A stretch of DNA of 64,000 nucleotides from an uncultured Aquimarina sp. (GCA_947496555.1 CANMDH010000001.1:124001-188000); one strand, 5' to 3'; counted from the stretch's first letter, positions 54,660 to 64,000 are shown. Translations and numbers: made by a program. Notes: generated by a model not told the origin, from the sequence alone.

Positions 54660-55322
54660 CTAAACTTTTTTGGTCGAAACCAAATTATTTATAAACTCTT
54701 CTTTTATTTCTGTAAAATCTTTAAAAATATAATCTGCCTCTTTCAAGACCTCTGGGTCACCAATACCAATACTTATCATATTAGCACTATTTGCCGCCTG
54801 AATGCCAGCTACAGAGTCTTCGAATACCACGCAGTCCTCTGGGACGACCTTTAATTCCTGAGCTCCAATAAGAAAAACTTCTGGGTCTGGTTTAGCTTTA
54901 GAAACATTAGTTCCGTCTACTATAACATGAAATTTATCCTTAAGTTGTACCTTTTCAAGAATTATTCTAGCATTTTTACTAGCAGAACCCAAAGCAATTG
55001 CTTGTTCTTTTACCATTAAATAATCTAATACCCTAGGCACATCAGGCAAAATCTCAGAAGTATCCATTTTTGAAATATAATTTAGATACTCTTCATTTTT
55101 TTCATGCATTAACGTGGTAAACTCTTCTTCTGAAATGGTTTTATTGCCCCATTCTAAAATTTTTTCTAAAGATCGTACTCGGCTAACTCCTTTTAGTTGT
55201 TCATTTTGTTCTTCAGAAAAAGAAATACCTAGGCTATTAGCAAGATTTTGCCATGCCAAAAAGTGATATTTTGCAGTATCCACAATCACACCGTCCAGAT
55301 CAAATATAAATCCTTTCTTCAT
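54660..55322 (-). CDS. pgmB: Beta-phosphoglucomutase
   Basis: The 220-residue HAD-superfamily enzyme converts beta-glucose-1-phosphate to glucose-6-phosphate. Motif I is FDLDGVIVDTAKYHFLAW with the nucleophile D8 and D10; the cap segment GVSRVRSLEKIL, the ALGSASKNA motif and the metal motif VFEDSVAGIQAA are all typical. It is placed exactly between the maltose transporter and the phosphorylase. Gaps of 6 and 10 bp show it is in the operon. Confidence 0.95.
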   Translation of the reverse strand: MKKGFIFDLDGVIVDTAKYHFLAWQNLANSLGISFSEEQNEQLKGVSRVRSLEKILEWGNKTISEEEFTTLMHEKNEEYLNYISKMDTSEILPDVPRVLDYLMVKEQAIALGSASKNARIILEKVQLKDKFHVIVDGTNVSKAKPDPEVFLIGAQELKVVPEDCVVFEDSVAGIQAANSANMISIGIGDPEVLKEADYIFKDFTEIKEEFINNLVSTKKV

Positions 55323-55332
55323 TTATTTCTTA

Positions 55333-56847
55333 TTATTCATTTATTTCTATGGTTGCTCTATCACTAACTATTAACGTAAGAAAACCTGAAATTACCATAC
55401 TAACTCCTCCAATTATCAAGGCATAAATAGTTTCATTGCCAAAAAATTTACTGAGGAGAAAACCTAAAATAGAAGCGGCTACAATCTGAGGAATAACAAT
55501 AAAAAAATTGAAAACTCCCATATAATAACCCATTTTTTTTGGAGGTAAAGCTCCCGCTAGCATTGCATATGGCATTGATAAAATACTAGCCCAGGCTATA
55601 CCCACTCCAACCATTGATATAATCAACAATTCTGGGGTTTTAAAAATCGTTATTGATAAAAGACCTAAACCTCCTAATACTAAACTGATGAGATGTGTTA
55701 TTTTTCGACTTGTTAATTTAGCTATTACCGGAAGTAAAAATGCAACTAAAGCGGCAACACCGTTATAAACAGCAAAAAGGACTGTCACCCAGTCTGCCCC
55801 ATCATTATATAGTTGGGATGTTGGATCTGTAGCCCCATAAATATAACTTGTTACTGCTTGCGTTGTATAGATCCACATAGAAAACAAGGCAAACCAAGAA
55901 AAGAATTGAACCACAGCTAATTGTTTCATCGTCTTTGGCATATACAAAAGATCTGTCATGATTGTTACAAAACCATTGATACCACTTGATTTTCTAACAA
56001 AACCAGCTAATAGAAACAAAATACCCACAAACAAAATACCTCCAGATAAAATATAAAGTTCTTTATCCAGCTTTAAATAAATAAGAAATGCGTTAAGAAT
56101 AACACCAAAAATGGTCATTATACTACCCGACTTCATAAGTTTAGCTATTCGACTCTCGTTTTCCTGAGATGTGATCTCAACCGTAAACTCATGTTTATGA
56201 TCCTCAAAACTTTCTAATTCTTCAGGCGAATATTCTTTAGAAGTAAAAACGGTCCATAATACAGCTAAAAGAAACACAATGGCTCCAATATAAAAAGACC
56301 ATTTTACAGAATCAGGTATTACACCTTCTTCTGCTGTGTTACTTATACCTAACCAATTAGAAAAGATATATGGTAAAGCAGAACCTACTACTGCACCTAA
56401 CCCAATAAAAAAGCTTTGCATAGCAAACCCTTTGGTTCTTTGACTTTCAGGAAGGTTATCCCCTACAAATGCTCTAAACGGTTCCATCGAGATATTAATA
56501 GACGAATCCATAATCCATAAGGTACCGATTGCCACCCATAGTGTAGGTGAATTTGGCATTATACATAGTGCGATAGAAGATAAAATTGCTCCTACCAAAA
56601 AGTAAGGCCTTCTTCTCCCTAATTTAGAATGCCAGGTTCTATCGCTGAGATAACCAATTATAGGTTGTACTAGCAACCCAGTTATGGGAGCAGCAAGCCA
56701 AAAAACGGCCAGCTCATCAACTTTGGCACCTAAGGTTTCAAAAATTCTTGAGGTATTCGCATTCTGCAAGGCAAAACCGAATTGAATCCCTAGAAAACCG
56801 AAACTCATGTTCCAAATCTCCCAGAAACTTAACTTACGCTTGTTCAT
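55333..56847 (-). CDS. MFS transporter, SLC45/maltose type
   Basis: The 504-residue protein has about twelve membrane helices and the MFS loop motif as GYLSDRTWHSKLGRRRPYFLVGAILSS, plus ISMEPFRAFVGDNLPESQRTKGFAMQSFF, which marks the glycoside/sucrose-type SLC45 branch. A cytoplasmic insert of about 40 acidic residues is in the middle loop. It heads the operon for maltose phosphorylase and amylases and so should import maltose or maltodextrins through the inner membrane, after SusC/SusD uptake. Confidence 0.9.
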   Translation of the reverse strand: MNKRKLSFWEIWNMSFGFLGIQFGFALQNANTSRIFETLGAKVDELAVFWLAAPITGLLVQPIIGYLSDRTWHSKLGRRRPYFLVGAILSSIALCIMPNSPTLWVAIGTLWIMDSSINISMEPFRAFVGDNLPESQRTKGFAMQSFFIGLGAVVGSALPYIFSNWLGISNTAEEGVIPDSVKWSFYIGAIVFLLAVLWTVFTSKEYSPEELESFEDHKHEFTVEITSQENESRIAKLMKSGSIMTIFGVILNAFLIYLKLDKELYILSGGILFVGILFLLAGFVRKSSGINGFVTIMTDLLYMPKTMKQLAVVQFFSWFALFSMWIYTTQAVTSYIYGATDPTSQLYNDGADWVTVLFAVYNGVAALVAFLLPVIAKLTSRKITHLISLVLGGLGLLSITIFKTPELLIISMVGVGIAWASILSMPYAMLAGALPPKKMGYYMGVFNFFIVIPQIVAASILGFLLSKFFGNETIYALIIGGVSMVISGFLTLIVSDRATIEINE

Positions 56848-56911
56848 TAAGTGAAATTTTTTATTACACTGATAAGCGCATGACTTATCAAAACTTATTT
56901 ATAATAATGTA

Positions 56912-56928
56912 GAAAGTGAAAATATAAG
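56912..56928 (+). repeat. 17-bp direct repeat, copy 1
   Basis: GAAAGTGAAAATATAAG occurs here, upstream of the MFS operon, and again with the same orientation at 58288-58304, upstream of susC. The two copies flank the LacI-type gene. A shared regulatory site is possible; the -7-like word TATATTTTC is contained in its complement. Confidence 0.55.
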
Positions 56929-56972
56929 TTTTGACTGGAGCCAAAGATATTATAATTTTTCAATTAAAAGGG

Positions 56973-58004
56973 CTACTCTTTGGTTTTTTTTGTTGATTGT
57001 CGTTGCACCAGACTAGTATCTATTATTACAGTTCTATATTCCTCAATTACTTCATCATCTCCCTCCAACTTATCAATAAGTAATTTTGCTGCTCTTATTC
57101 CCATATCTTCGCCATGCTGACTAATAGTGGTTAAACTAGGTATAAAATGTTTTGACAGAATCCCATCAGTAAATCCAATAACAGCAACATCATCTGGAAC
57201 TTTTTTCCCCTGTTTGTTTAGAACTTTAATAGCAGCAACTGCAAATAACTCATTTACTGCAAAGACAGCATCAATATCTTTATCCTTAAGAAACTCAGAA
57301 ATTTCTGTTTCGCAATTATCGATATCCTCAATTTTCAAAATATACTCTTCCTTTTCAGGAACATCGTAAGCCCTTAGGGCTCTCAGATATCCATTAGTTC
57401 TTAGTTTTCCAACACTGATATAATCTACAGTAGTAAGAATGGCTATTTTTTTACAACCAATAGAAAGTAGATGATTTGTTGCTGTTTGTGCTCCTTTGGC
57501 GTCATCAATAATCACCTTATCACAAACAACTTCATCAATAATTCGATCAAAAAGTACAACAGGCATTCCTTGATTCATTGTTTCTTCTATATGATGATAA
57601 TCTTTTTTTAGTTGCGTTTCTTTGGCAACCGATAATATAAACCCATCGGCACTACCGCTCGCCAACATTTCCATATTGATTACTTCTTTGTCAAAGGAAT
57701 TATTAGAAGAGCATATAATAACATTATATCCTTTTTCGTTGGCCACCTTCTCTACTCCTCCAATAACTGTAGTAAAAAAATGATGTACAATTTCAGGAAT
57801 AATAACCCCAATAGTCTTGGTTTTTCTATTCTTAAGACTTAAAGCAATGTTGTTGGGTTTATAATTATACAGTTTAGCGAAGGCTTTTACTTTTTGACGA
57901 GTATCCAAACTTATCTCTGCACTATCCTTTAATGCTTTAGACACAGTAGAAATAGAAACATCTAGTTCTTTTGCTATTTGTTTTAACGTAACTTTTTGTT
58001 TCAT
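56973..58004 (-). CDS. LacI-family transcriptional regulator of the maltose/starch locus
   Basis: The 343-residue protein has the N-terminal LacI helix-turn-helix (VTLKQIAKELDVSISTVSKALKDSAEISLDTRQKVKAFAKLYNYKPN) and a sugar-binding-type core (TIGVIIPEIVHHFFTTVIGGVE). It lies between the minus-strand maltose operon and the divergent sus genes. A perfect LacI-type operator is 210 bp upstream, in the divergent region, and a near-perfect one in front of pfkA. It probably responds to maltose or a glucose phosphate; the effector is not visible. Confidence 0.93.
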   Translation of the reverse strand: MKQKVTLKQIAKELDVSISTVSKALKDSAEISLDTRQKVKAFAKLYNYKPNNIALSLKNRKTKTIGVIIPEIVHHFFTTVIGGVEKVANEKGYNVIICSSNNSFDKEVINMEMLASGSADGFILSVAKETQLKKDYHHIEETMNQGMPVVLFDRIIDEVVCDKVIIDDAKGAQTATNHLLSIGCKKIAILTTVDYISVGKLRTNGYLRALRAYDVPEKEEYILKIEDIDNCETEISEFLKDKDIDAVFAVNELFAVAAIKVLNKQGKKVPDDVAVIGFTDGILSKHFIPSLTTISQHGEDMGIRAAKLLIDKLEGDDEVIEEYRTVIIDTSLVQRQSTKKTKE

Positions 58005-58213
58005 CTGTTTTGTCCGTTATTTTCTTATTTGTTTAAAGATCTGAAGAAAAATTAAAACACTTTACCTTCAAATATTTCGGGATACACAACCCAATTACGA
58101 TAATGTATCTTATTCCTCTTTTTTTTGTTTATATATCAAATTTCGCAGCGAAAATATGTTAAATGGATATAATCCCATCCAAAATTTTAACGAAATTTTA
58201 AAAGTTTTCCACA

Positions 58214-58227
58214 CGCAAACGTTTTCG
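58214..58227. promoter_or_regulatory. Perfect LacI-family operator between lacI and susC
   Basis: CGCAAACGTTTTCG fits CGnAAnCGnTTnCG at all ten defined positions. It lies 110 bp before susC and 210 bp before the regulator gene. The regulator encoded at 56973-58004 is the obvious candidate to bind it. Confidence 0.75.
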
Positions 58228-58287
58228 TAAGGTTTCGACTACATATCCATTGAAGATTTAACGTAAAATTTACATACTTTGGATGCG

Positions 58288-58304
58288 GAAAGTGAAAATA
58301 TAAG
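58288..58304 (+). repeat. 17-bp direct repeat, copy 2
   Basis: The second copy of GAAAGTGAAAATATAAG lies 32 bp before the susC start codon and identical to the copy at 56912-56928. It may mark the 5' end of the susC transcript or a protein site. Confidence 0.55.
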
Positions 58305-58336
58305 ACTTAAAACAATCAAAAACTAATTTAATTTGT

Positions 58337-61300
58337 ATGAAAACATTTACTAAAAGCGCATTGTTTTTATTGTGGTTGATACCGATGAGCTTTTTTGCTC
58401 AGTCGTCAACTGTAACAGGAACGGTGACTGATGCTGGAACTGGTCAACCAATTCCAGGTGTAAACATTATCGTAAAAGAAACGACAAACGGAACTTCTTC
58501 GGATTTTGATGGGTTGTATTCTTTGAATAATGTTAATAGTGGGGATATCATTGTATTTTCTTACGTAGGATTTGTACCTCAGGAGGTTGCTTATAATGGT
58601 CAATCTTCAATCGACATTACGTTACTAGAGGATGCGTCAGAATTGGAACAAGTTGTACTTATTGGATATGGTACATCTAGAAAGAAAGATTTAACAGGGT
58701 CTGTAGAACTTTTAACTACAGAAGATTTAAATCAAGGAGCAATTACCACCGCAGATCAATTACTTAATGGTAGAACTGCCGGTGTACGAGTAGTAACTTC
58801 TGGTGGTGAACCAGATGCTACTGCAAACATTAGAATTAGAGGTGGTTCATCTTTAAGTGCAAATAATAGTCCCCTTATCGTTATTGATGGAGTGCCTATT
58901 TCAAACAATAATCCTGCTGGTCAGCAAAACGTACTGGGTCTTGTTAATCCAAATGATATCGAATCATTTTCCATCTTAAAAGATGCATCTGCTACAGCTA
59001 TTTATGGTTCTAGAGCGTCTAATGGTGTAATCATCATTAAAACTAAAGCCGGTACAAGTGGTGAAGCAAAATTTGAGTTTAACTCTAATGTTCAGATTGG
59101 AGAGTTGGGAGATAAATTAGATATGTTCACTTCTTCAGAGTATGTTGATTTTATTACTACGAATTTCCCAGGTCAAACGGATCTATTAGGAGTAAATGGT
59201 GTTATCTATGATACCGATTGGCAAGAGGAAATTTACAGAACTTCTTTTACAACCGATAACAATTTTACGGCACGTGCTAATCTTTTTGGTAAAATACCAT
59301 TTAGAGCTTCTGTAGGTTATACAGTTACCGAAGGTATTTTAAAAGGATCCAAAGTCGATAGATATAGTGGTGCGATCACTGCAAGACCAACCCTATTAAA
59401 CAATAGTCTTAAACTTACTTTTAACGCCAAAGGTATTTTAGCAAGAAAAGATCAACCAGATCAAGAAGCTATTGGAGATGCCTTAGCACTTAATCCAACT
59501 TTACCCGTTTTTGACCCGACAGGTAATGATTTTTTTGGTGGATTTTATCAAACATTAAATCCTGAAGCAAATTTTATTCAAACCGTTGGACCAACTAACG
59601 CAGTTGCAAAACTCCAACAAAGAGAAAGAAGTGAAGATTCTGATCGTTTCCTTGGAAATTTTGAAGCCAACTATGCGCTACCTTTTTTACCAGATTTAAA
59701 AGCTATAGTAAATTTAGGGCTTGATTATTCAGAGTCGGATATATTAGAATCCTTTAATGAAAATGCTATTGCCGCATACAATAACAATGCGTCTAATCCT
59801 ATTTTTAATCCTGGGGTTTCTTTTGAAGAAGTTCAACTTCGAAGAGACCAAACATTAGAAGCGTACTTATCATATGCCAAAGATTTTGAAGGGTTTATTA
59901 GACGTTTTGATGCGCAAGGTGGATATTCTTATCAGAATTTCTTTAACCGGGGTGTGAAATTTGAAACAAATACTCAAAATGATTTAGGGGTTAGAGAACC
60001 AAGAGAACCTTTTATTTATGTAAACAAACTGAATCTGCAATCTTTCTTTGGAAGAGCTAATCTTAACTTTTTGGACAAATATTTAATAACGGCTTCTTTC
60101 AGAGCGGACGCATCATCATTATTCCCAGAGGATGAAAGATGGGGATACTTCCCAGCGGTGGCTGCAGCCTGGAAATTAAGTGAAGAAAGCTTTTTGGTTA
60201 ACTCTAAAGTATTTACCGACCTTAAACTTAGAGCAGGATATGGTATTACGGGTCAACAAGATATTACTGGGGCTGCAGGATATTATCCTTATACTGCACT
60301 ATACAGAGGAGGAAATCAAGTGGTACAATATCAATTCGGGGATCAATTTTTTACTACTTACAGGGCCCAACCTTATAATACCGATTTAACTTGGGAAAAG
60401 GCAAAAACTTTAAATGTGGGTGTTGATTTTGACCTATTTAATAGTCTAGTATCAGGAACAGTAGATTATTACAATACTACAACAGAAGACCTTCTTGCCG
60501 TAGTACCTCAATCAGAAGGAAGTTTAATTAATGAATTTATCTCCAATGTGGGTAGTACAGAAAGCGAAGGGGTTGAAGTTTCTTTAAACTTCCAACCGAT
60601 CAATAAAAAAGACGTGACCTTATCTTTTAACGGTAACATCTCTTTTAATGAAACTTTTGTTACCGATTTAAAAGCCGTAACTCAATTACCAGTTGCGGAT
60701 ACGGGTATTGGTAGAGGTACTGGTATTAACATTGGACAATATGCCGTTGGGGAGCGTTCTAGAAACTTCTGGTTATACGAGCAAGTGTATGATCAGGATG
60801 GCAATCCAATAATAGATGCTTTTGTTGATCAAAATAACGATAATGTGATTAACGATCAAGATCGTATTTTTATTCCTTATGACCCAAAATGGACGTATGG
60901 ATTTGGCGCAAACTTCACCTATAAGAAAGTAGATTTTTCTGCTAATTTCAGAGGTCAATTAGGAGGTAACATCTATGATGCAAATCTTCTTCAAAGAGGA
61001 TTTGCAGAAGGAGCTGTTCCACAAAATGCAAATGGTTTCCTGAATAATATCTTGAATCTAACAGATGCAAATGGAAACTATACTGGATTGATTGAAAATC
61101 CTTCTGACAACCAAGCTTTATCTACTTTATTTGTTTCAGATGCAACATTTTTAAGATTAGATAACGTAACTTTAGGATATGACTTTAGCGAGTTCTTTAA
61201 CAGCGAACTAAGGTTAAGAATCTATGGTTCTGTTAATAATGCCTTTGTTATAACAGATTATGATGGATTAGATCCAGAGAACTTTGACGGTATAGAACGA

Positions 61301-61354
61301 TCACCATATGCACGACCAAGAACGTATACGTTCGGAGTTAATGTTAACTTTTAA
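58337..61354 (+). CDS. susC: SusC/RagA-family TonB-dependent outer-membrane transporter
   Basis: The 1005-residue protein has a signal peptide (MKTFTKSALFLLWLIPMSFFAQ), a CarboxypepD_reg-like domain (VTGTVTDAGTGQPIPGVNIIVKE), the TonB-dependent plug (LLNGRTAGVRVVTSGGEP, IRIRGGSSLSANNSPLIVIDGVPI, DASATAIYGSRASNGVIIIKTK) and a C-terminal barrel ending in YTFGVNVNF. It imports oligosaccharides together with SusD. Position beside amylases, maltose phosphorylase and a SusE-like gene makes starch or maltodextrin the likely substrate. The gene for SusD starts 10 bp after its stop. Confidence 0.96.
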   Translation: MKTFTKSALFLLWLIPMSFFAQSSTVTGTVTDAGTGQPIPGVNIIVKETTNGTSSDFDGLYSLNNVNSGDIIVFSYVGFVPQEVAYNGQSSIDITLLEDASELEQVVLIGYGTSRKKDLTGSVELLTTEDLNQGAITTADQLLNGRTAGVRVVTSGGEPDATANIRIRGGSSLSANNSPLIVIDGVPISNNNPAGQQNVLGLVNPNDIESFSILKDASATAIYGSRASNGVIIIKTKAGTSGEAKFEFNSNVQIGELGDKLDMFTSSEYVDFITTNFPGQTDLLGVNGVIYDTDWQEEIYRTSFTTDNNFTARANLFGKIPFRASVGYTVTEGILKGSKVDRYSGAITARPTLLNNSLKLTFNAKGILARKDQPDQEAIGDALALNPTLPVFDPTGNDFFGGFYQTLNPEANFIQTVGPTNAVAKLQQRERSEDSDRFLGNFEANYALPFLPDLKAIVNLGLDYSESDILESFNENAIAAYNNNASNPIFNPGVSFEEVQLRRDQTLEAYLSYAKDFEGFIRRFDAQGGYSYQNFFNRGVKFETNTQNDLGVREPREPFIYVNKLNLQSFFGRANLNFLDKYLITASFRADASSLFPEDERWGYFPAVAAAWKLSEESFLVNSKVFTDLKLRAGYGITGQQDITGAAGYYPYTALYRGGNQVVQYQFGDQFFTTYRAQPYNTDLTWEKAKTLNVGVDFDLFNSLVSGTVDYYNTTTEDLLAVVPQSEGSLINEFISNVGSTESEGVEVSLNFQPINKKDVTLSFNGNISFNETFVTDLKAVTQLPVADTGIGRGTGINIGQYAVGERSRNFWLYEQVYDQDGNPIIDAFVDQNNDNVINDQDRIFIPYDPKWTYGFGANFTYKKVDFSANFRGQLGGNIYDANLLQRGFAEGAVPQNANGFLNNILNLTDANGNYTGLIENPSDNQALSTLFVSDATFLRLDNVTLGYDFSEFFNSELRLRIYGSVNNAFVITDYDGLDPENFDGIERSPYARPRTYTFGVNVNF

Positions 61355-61364
61355 AATTTTAGCT

Positions 61365-62963
61365 ATGAATATTAAAAAGAATTGGACAGTATTGCTATTA
61401 CTATCCGTAGTATTAATTTCATCATGTACAGATGATCTCAATACCGAACCAGAAGTAGAACAAACATTAGCAGCTACACTAGAGCAAGATCCTAATGCTG
61501 TAAAAGGACTCCTTGCAAAACTTTATGGAGGCCTTGCTCTTCACGGAATAGGAGCCTTAGAAGGAGATGACCAATTGACAGACATCCTTGGAGATGATTC
61601 GGGAGAAACGGTTTATTTAAGAAGTCTTTGGAACATGCAAGAGATGACCGCAGACCTTGTTAAAAACAGATGGGGTGACGGAGGATTAGATCCATTGACT
61701 ACCGCGACAGGATGGGTATCCACTAATAAGTTTTTAGGATACATGTATAACCGAATTTTCTTTCAAGTTGGACAAGTTAATAACTTCATTCTTGAAACTG
61801 AAGGATTAGATTTTGCTGAAAAAGATATTATAAGAGCTGAAGCGAGATTCTTAAGAGCATTATCTTATTACCATGCAATGGATTTATTTGGAGGTGTTCC
61901 GGTTGTTACGGAAGCCGACGGAATTGGAGGCGCTTTAAAAGCTCCATCTAAAAGAGAAGAAGTTTTTGCTTTTGTTGAAACTGAATTACTGGAAATAAGA
62001 GATATTATTCCAGCATCTAACGAATATGGTAGAGCCTCTAAAGCTACTGTAAATATGGTATTAGCTAAAATATACCTTAATGCAGAAGTATATACAGGAG
62101 CTCAAAGATACGATGCAGCACTTTCTGCCTCTGAATTAGTAATCAATGACGGAAACTATTCTTTAGATGATGATTATCAGTCTATATTTCAAGGTGATAA
62201 TTTCACATCACCAGAAATCATATTTCCTCTTATAGGAGACAGAGTTAATGCACAATCTTTTGGTAACACAACTTATTTGGTAAATGGAAGCTACGGAGAT
62301 AGTACAATGGACATCGCAAGTTTTGGAGCTCAAGCCTCTTGGTTTGGTCACCGTTGTACAGAAGCTTTATACGGACTATTTGATGAGTTAAATCCAAATA
62401 GTACTGATACAAGTATAGACGAGACTGATGTTAATGAAGATAGAAGAGCTATCTTCCATACTAGCGGACATAATCCTGTGATGGAGGATTATAGAAAGTG
62501 GGAAGATGGATATCCTACCACAAAATTTAGAAATACGTATGCCGAGGGTACAGCTCCACTAATGAACGCATCTGATATTGACTTTCCTATGTTCAGATTG
62601 GCTGATGCCTATTTAATGTATGCAGAGGCACACCTACGTAATGGAGGAGGTAGTCTTGATGCAGCCTTAGGTTATGTAAATGCATTAAGAGAAAGAGCAT
62701 ATGGTAATACTAATGGAAATATTGCCAGTAGTGAGTTAACTCTTGATTTCATTATCGACGAGAGAGCTAGAGAATTGTATTATGAAGCTCATAGAAGACA
62801 AGATCTTATAAGATTTAAAAGATTTACAGGTGGTACATATTTATGGCCTTGGAAAGGTGGTGTAGTAAGCGGTATTCCAATCCCTGAAAACTATGACCTT
62901 TTTCCATTTCCTCTTGAAGCCTTACAAGCGAACCCTAACATCGATCAAAATGATGGTTTTTAA
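61365..62963 (+). CDS. susD: SusD/RagB-family glycan-binding outer-membrane lipoprotein
   Basis: The 532-residue protein has a lipoprotein signal (lipobox VLISSC) and family marks: RAEARFLRALSYYHAMDLFGGVPVV, ADAYLMYAEAHLRNGG and FIIDERARELYYEAHRRQDLIRFKRF. The in-frame ORF reaches back into the end of susC (61308); the ATG at 61365 starts the signal peptide MNIKKNWTVLLLLSVV and is the right start. It caps the SusC channel and binds maltodextrins at the surface. It is followed 27 bp later by the SusE-like gene. Confidence 0.95.
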   Translation: MNIKKNWTVLLLLSVVLISSCTDDLNTEPEVEQTLAATLEQDPNAVKGLLAKLYGGLALHGIGALEGDDQLTDILGDDSGETVYLRSLWNMQEMTADLVKNRWGDGGLDPLTTATGWVSTNKFLGYMYNRIFFQVGQVNNFILETEGLDFAEKDIIRAEARFLRALSYYHAMDLFGGVPVVTEADGIGGALKAPSKREEVFAFVETELLEIRDIIPASNEYGRASKATVNMVLAKIYLNAEVYTGAQRYDAALSASELVINDGNYSLDDDYQSIFQGDNFTSPEIIFPLIGDRVNAQSFGNTTYLVNGSYGDSTMDIASFGAQASWFGHRCTEALYGLFDELNPNSTDTSIDETDVNEDRRAIFHTSGHNPVMEDYRKWEDGYPTTKFRNTYAEGTAPLMNASDIDFPMFRLADAYLMYAEAHLRNGGGSLDAALGYVNALRERAYGNTNGNIASSELTLDFIIDERARELYYEAHRRQDLIRFKRFTGGTYLWPWKGGVVSGIPIPENYDLFPFPLEALQANPNIDQNDGF

Positions 62964-62990
62964 TCAATTTGGAACTAAAAAGTAATAAAA

Positions 62991-64000
62991 ATGAAAAATT
63001 TATTTAAAATATCAATTTTTGCCCTAGTTGCTTTAATTACTTTCTCTTGTGAAGATGAGGATGATAAAGTTATTGCTCAAGGTATCGAAGCAGCAAGTTT
63101 AATGACTTTGGAAGTGCCTGCTCAATTATTAGAAAGTGATGCGGCCAATGAAATCACAGTTTCTTGGGAATCTGCCGATTACGGAACCCCTACTCAAGTG
63201 GATTACATTCTTGAAATGGGATTATCTGGGACCGATTTTGCAACATCTACTATAGTAACTATTACGCAACAAACCTCTCATACTTGGACTGTTGAGCAAC
63301 TTAATTCTCAACTAATTAATCTTGGTGTAGAGGCTGATAATGAAGCTACAGTAGAATTAAGAGTTAAATCATCCATTGGTAGTGGACGAACAGAAGAGCT
63401 GATGTCTTCAATAACATCAATTACAACAACTCCATATTCTACATTCTTCTTTTTGCCAAATAGAGTATGGTTACCAGGTGGGTATGCTAGTGCAAGTGGT
63501 TATGGTGGTGATTGGGATCCTGCTGATGCTCAAACACCTACTCTTGCAGCACCTGAAGAGGGAGATACTAATTATGAAGGATATGTGTATTTTGCTAATG
63601 ATAACTCTCAATTCAAAATAATTGAGGGACCAGAATGGAATACTTTTACAGACTACGGAACCAATGGTACCGCTGGTGTTCTTTTTGATGGTGATGGAGA
63701 AAACAATCTAGAGGTAGTAACTGCTGGGTACTACAGAATCAATGCAGATACTGCAGGCTTAACATATACCCTTACTCCTACTACTTGGGCAGTAACTGGT
63801 GATGCAACACCTAATGGTTGGGCAAGTGACGATGGAACTATCCCAGATCATGATCTGGTTTATGATCCAGATGCAAAAACTTGGTCAACTACATTAGATC
63901 TTGTACCTGGTGTGATCAAATTCAGAGCTAATGATGAATGGATAGAGATCTTTGGAGGCGCTGATGGCATATTGAATATGTTTAATAATACAGATAATAC
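62991..64000 (+). CDS. SusE/SusF-like starch-binding lipoprotein, partial
   Basis: The gene is cut by the right window edge after 336 codons. The protein begins with a lipoprotein signal (MKNLFKISIFALVALITFSC) and an acidic linker EDEDD. A first Ig-like domain with NEITVSWESADYGTPTQVDYILEMG follows, as in SusE N-termini. Later come starch-binding-type modules (FFFLPNRVWLPGGYASASGYGGDWDP, and TWAVTGDATPNGWASDDGT). It is directly downstream of susD and probably anchors starch at the surface. The C-terminal module is missing. Confidence 0.9.
   Translation, partial: MKNLFKISIFALVALITFSCEDEDDKVIAQGIEAASLMTLEVPAQLLESDAANEITVSWESADYGTPTQVDYILEMGLSGTDFATSTIVTITQQTSHTWTVEQLNSQLINLGVEADNEATVELRVKSSIGSGRTEELMSSITSITTTPYSTFFFLPNRVWLPGGYASASGYGGDWDPADAQTPTLAAPEEGDTNYEGYVYFANDNSQFKIIEGPEWNTFTDYGTNGTAGVLFDGDGENNLEVVTAGYYRINADTAGLTYTLTPTTWAVTGDATPNGWASDDGTIPDHDLVYDPDAKTWSTTLDLVPGVIKFRANDEWIEIFGGADGILNMFNNTDN

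Larger units (their letters stand above)
58005..58336. other. Divergent control region between lacI and susC
   Basis: The 332 bp hold a 13-bp palindrome TTTCGCAGCGAAA (58141-58153), the LacI operator (58214-58227) and a 17-bp direct repeat (58288-58304). An approximate promoter word TACTTTGG lies around 58276-58282. No ORF is present. It should control lacI leftwards and the sus genes rightwards. Confidence 0.6.

Noticed and set aside
61308-61364. An upstream start for susD inside the end of susC.
   Set aside because: The added residues are the shifted-frame reading of susC, and the lipoprotein signal begins at 61365.

Overview
The window is from a low-GC member of the Bacteroidota, most likely a marine Flavobacteriaceae (an Aquimarina-like genus is only a guess). 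The reasons are the AT-rich base composition, promoters of the TAnnTTTG type, SusC/SusD outer-membrane pairs, a class II ketol-acid reductoisomerase, lipoproteins and regulatory proteins typical of that family, and palindromic repeats between genes. I see no rRNA, tRNA, CRISPR array, transposase or phage gene.

Region by region: 1-6.6 kb is a minus-strand branched-chain amino-acid operon (ilvD-ilvB-ilvN-ilvC-ilvA, the last cut by the window edge). It is preceded by two tandem leader peptides, each with its own terminator/antiterminator. 6.7-9.2 kb is a small cassette: a hypothetical protein, a membrane protein, a sensor kinase and a LuxR-type regulator. 9.4-13 kb is a 5-oxoprolinase operon (pxpABC) with an Nramp-type transporter. 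13-26.3 kb is mixed: comM, aspartate kinase with a divergent ACT-domain protein, an M13 peptidase, a hybrid kinase, an S41 peptidase, lipoproteins and small hypotheticals.

26.7-45.8 kb is a complete assimilatory nitrate block. It holds a nitrate ABC transporter (lipoprotein, permease, two ATPases), a nitrate reductase fused to a flavin/[2Fe-2S] reductase, and a rubredoxin protein. It also holds an outer-membrane porin, nitrite reductase NirBD, a DUF4202 protein, a NarX-like sensor kinase, a NarL-like regulator and a free periplasmic protein with two copies of the NarX/PilJ-type sensor motif. A 14-bp palindrome, AAGTA-N4-TACTT, lies in front of five of these transcription units; in four it abuts a TAnnTTTG box. 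This suggests one regulon under one regulator.

45.8-64 kb handles maltose and starch. It has a sugar kinase-like protein, gapA and pfkA, then a minus-strand operon of MFS transporter, beta-phosphoglucomutase, maltose phosphorylase and two GH13 amylases. A LacI-type regulator comes next, and divergently susC, susD and a susE-like gene cut by the window end. A perfect LacI-family operator lies between lacI and susC, and a one-mismatch copy lies in front of pfkA, so the same regulator may link maltodextrin uptake to glycolysis.

The strongest unusual signals are the duplicated ilv attenuators with co-varying pairing segments, and the nitrate palindrome together with its split NarX/PilJ-type sensing proteins. 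No database search was possible; all functional calls rest on motifs and context read from the sequence.
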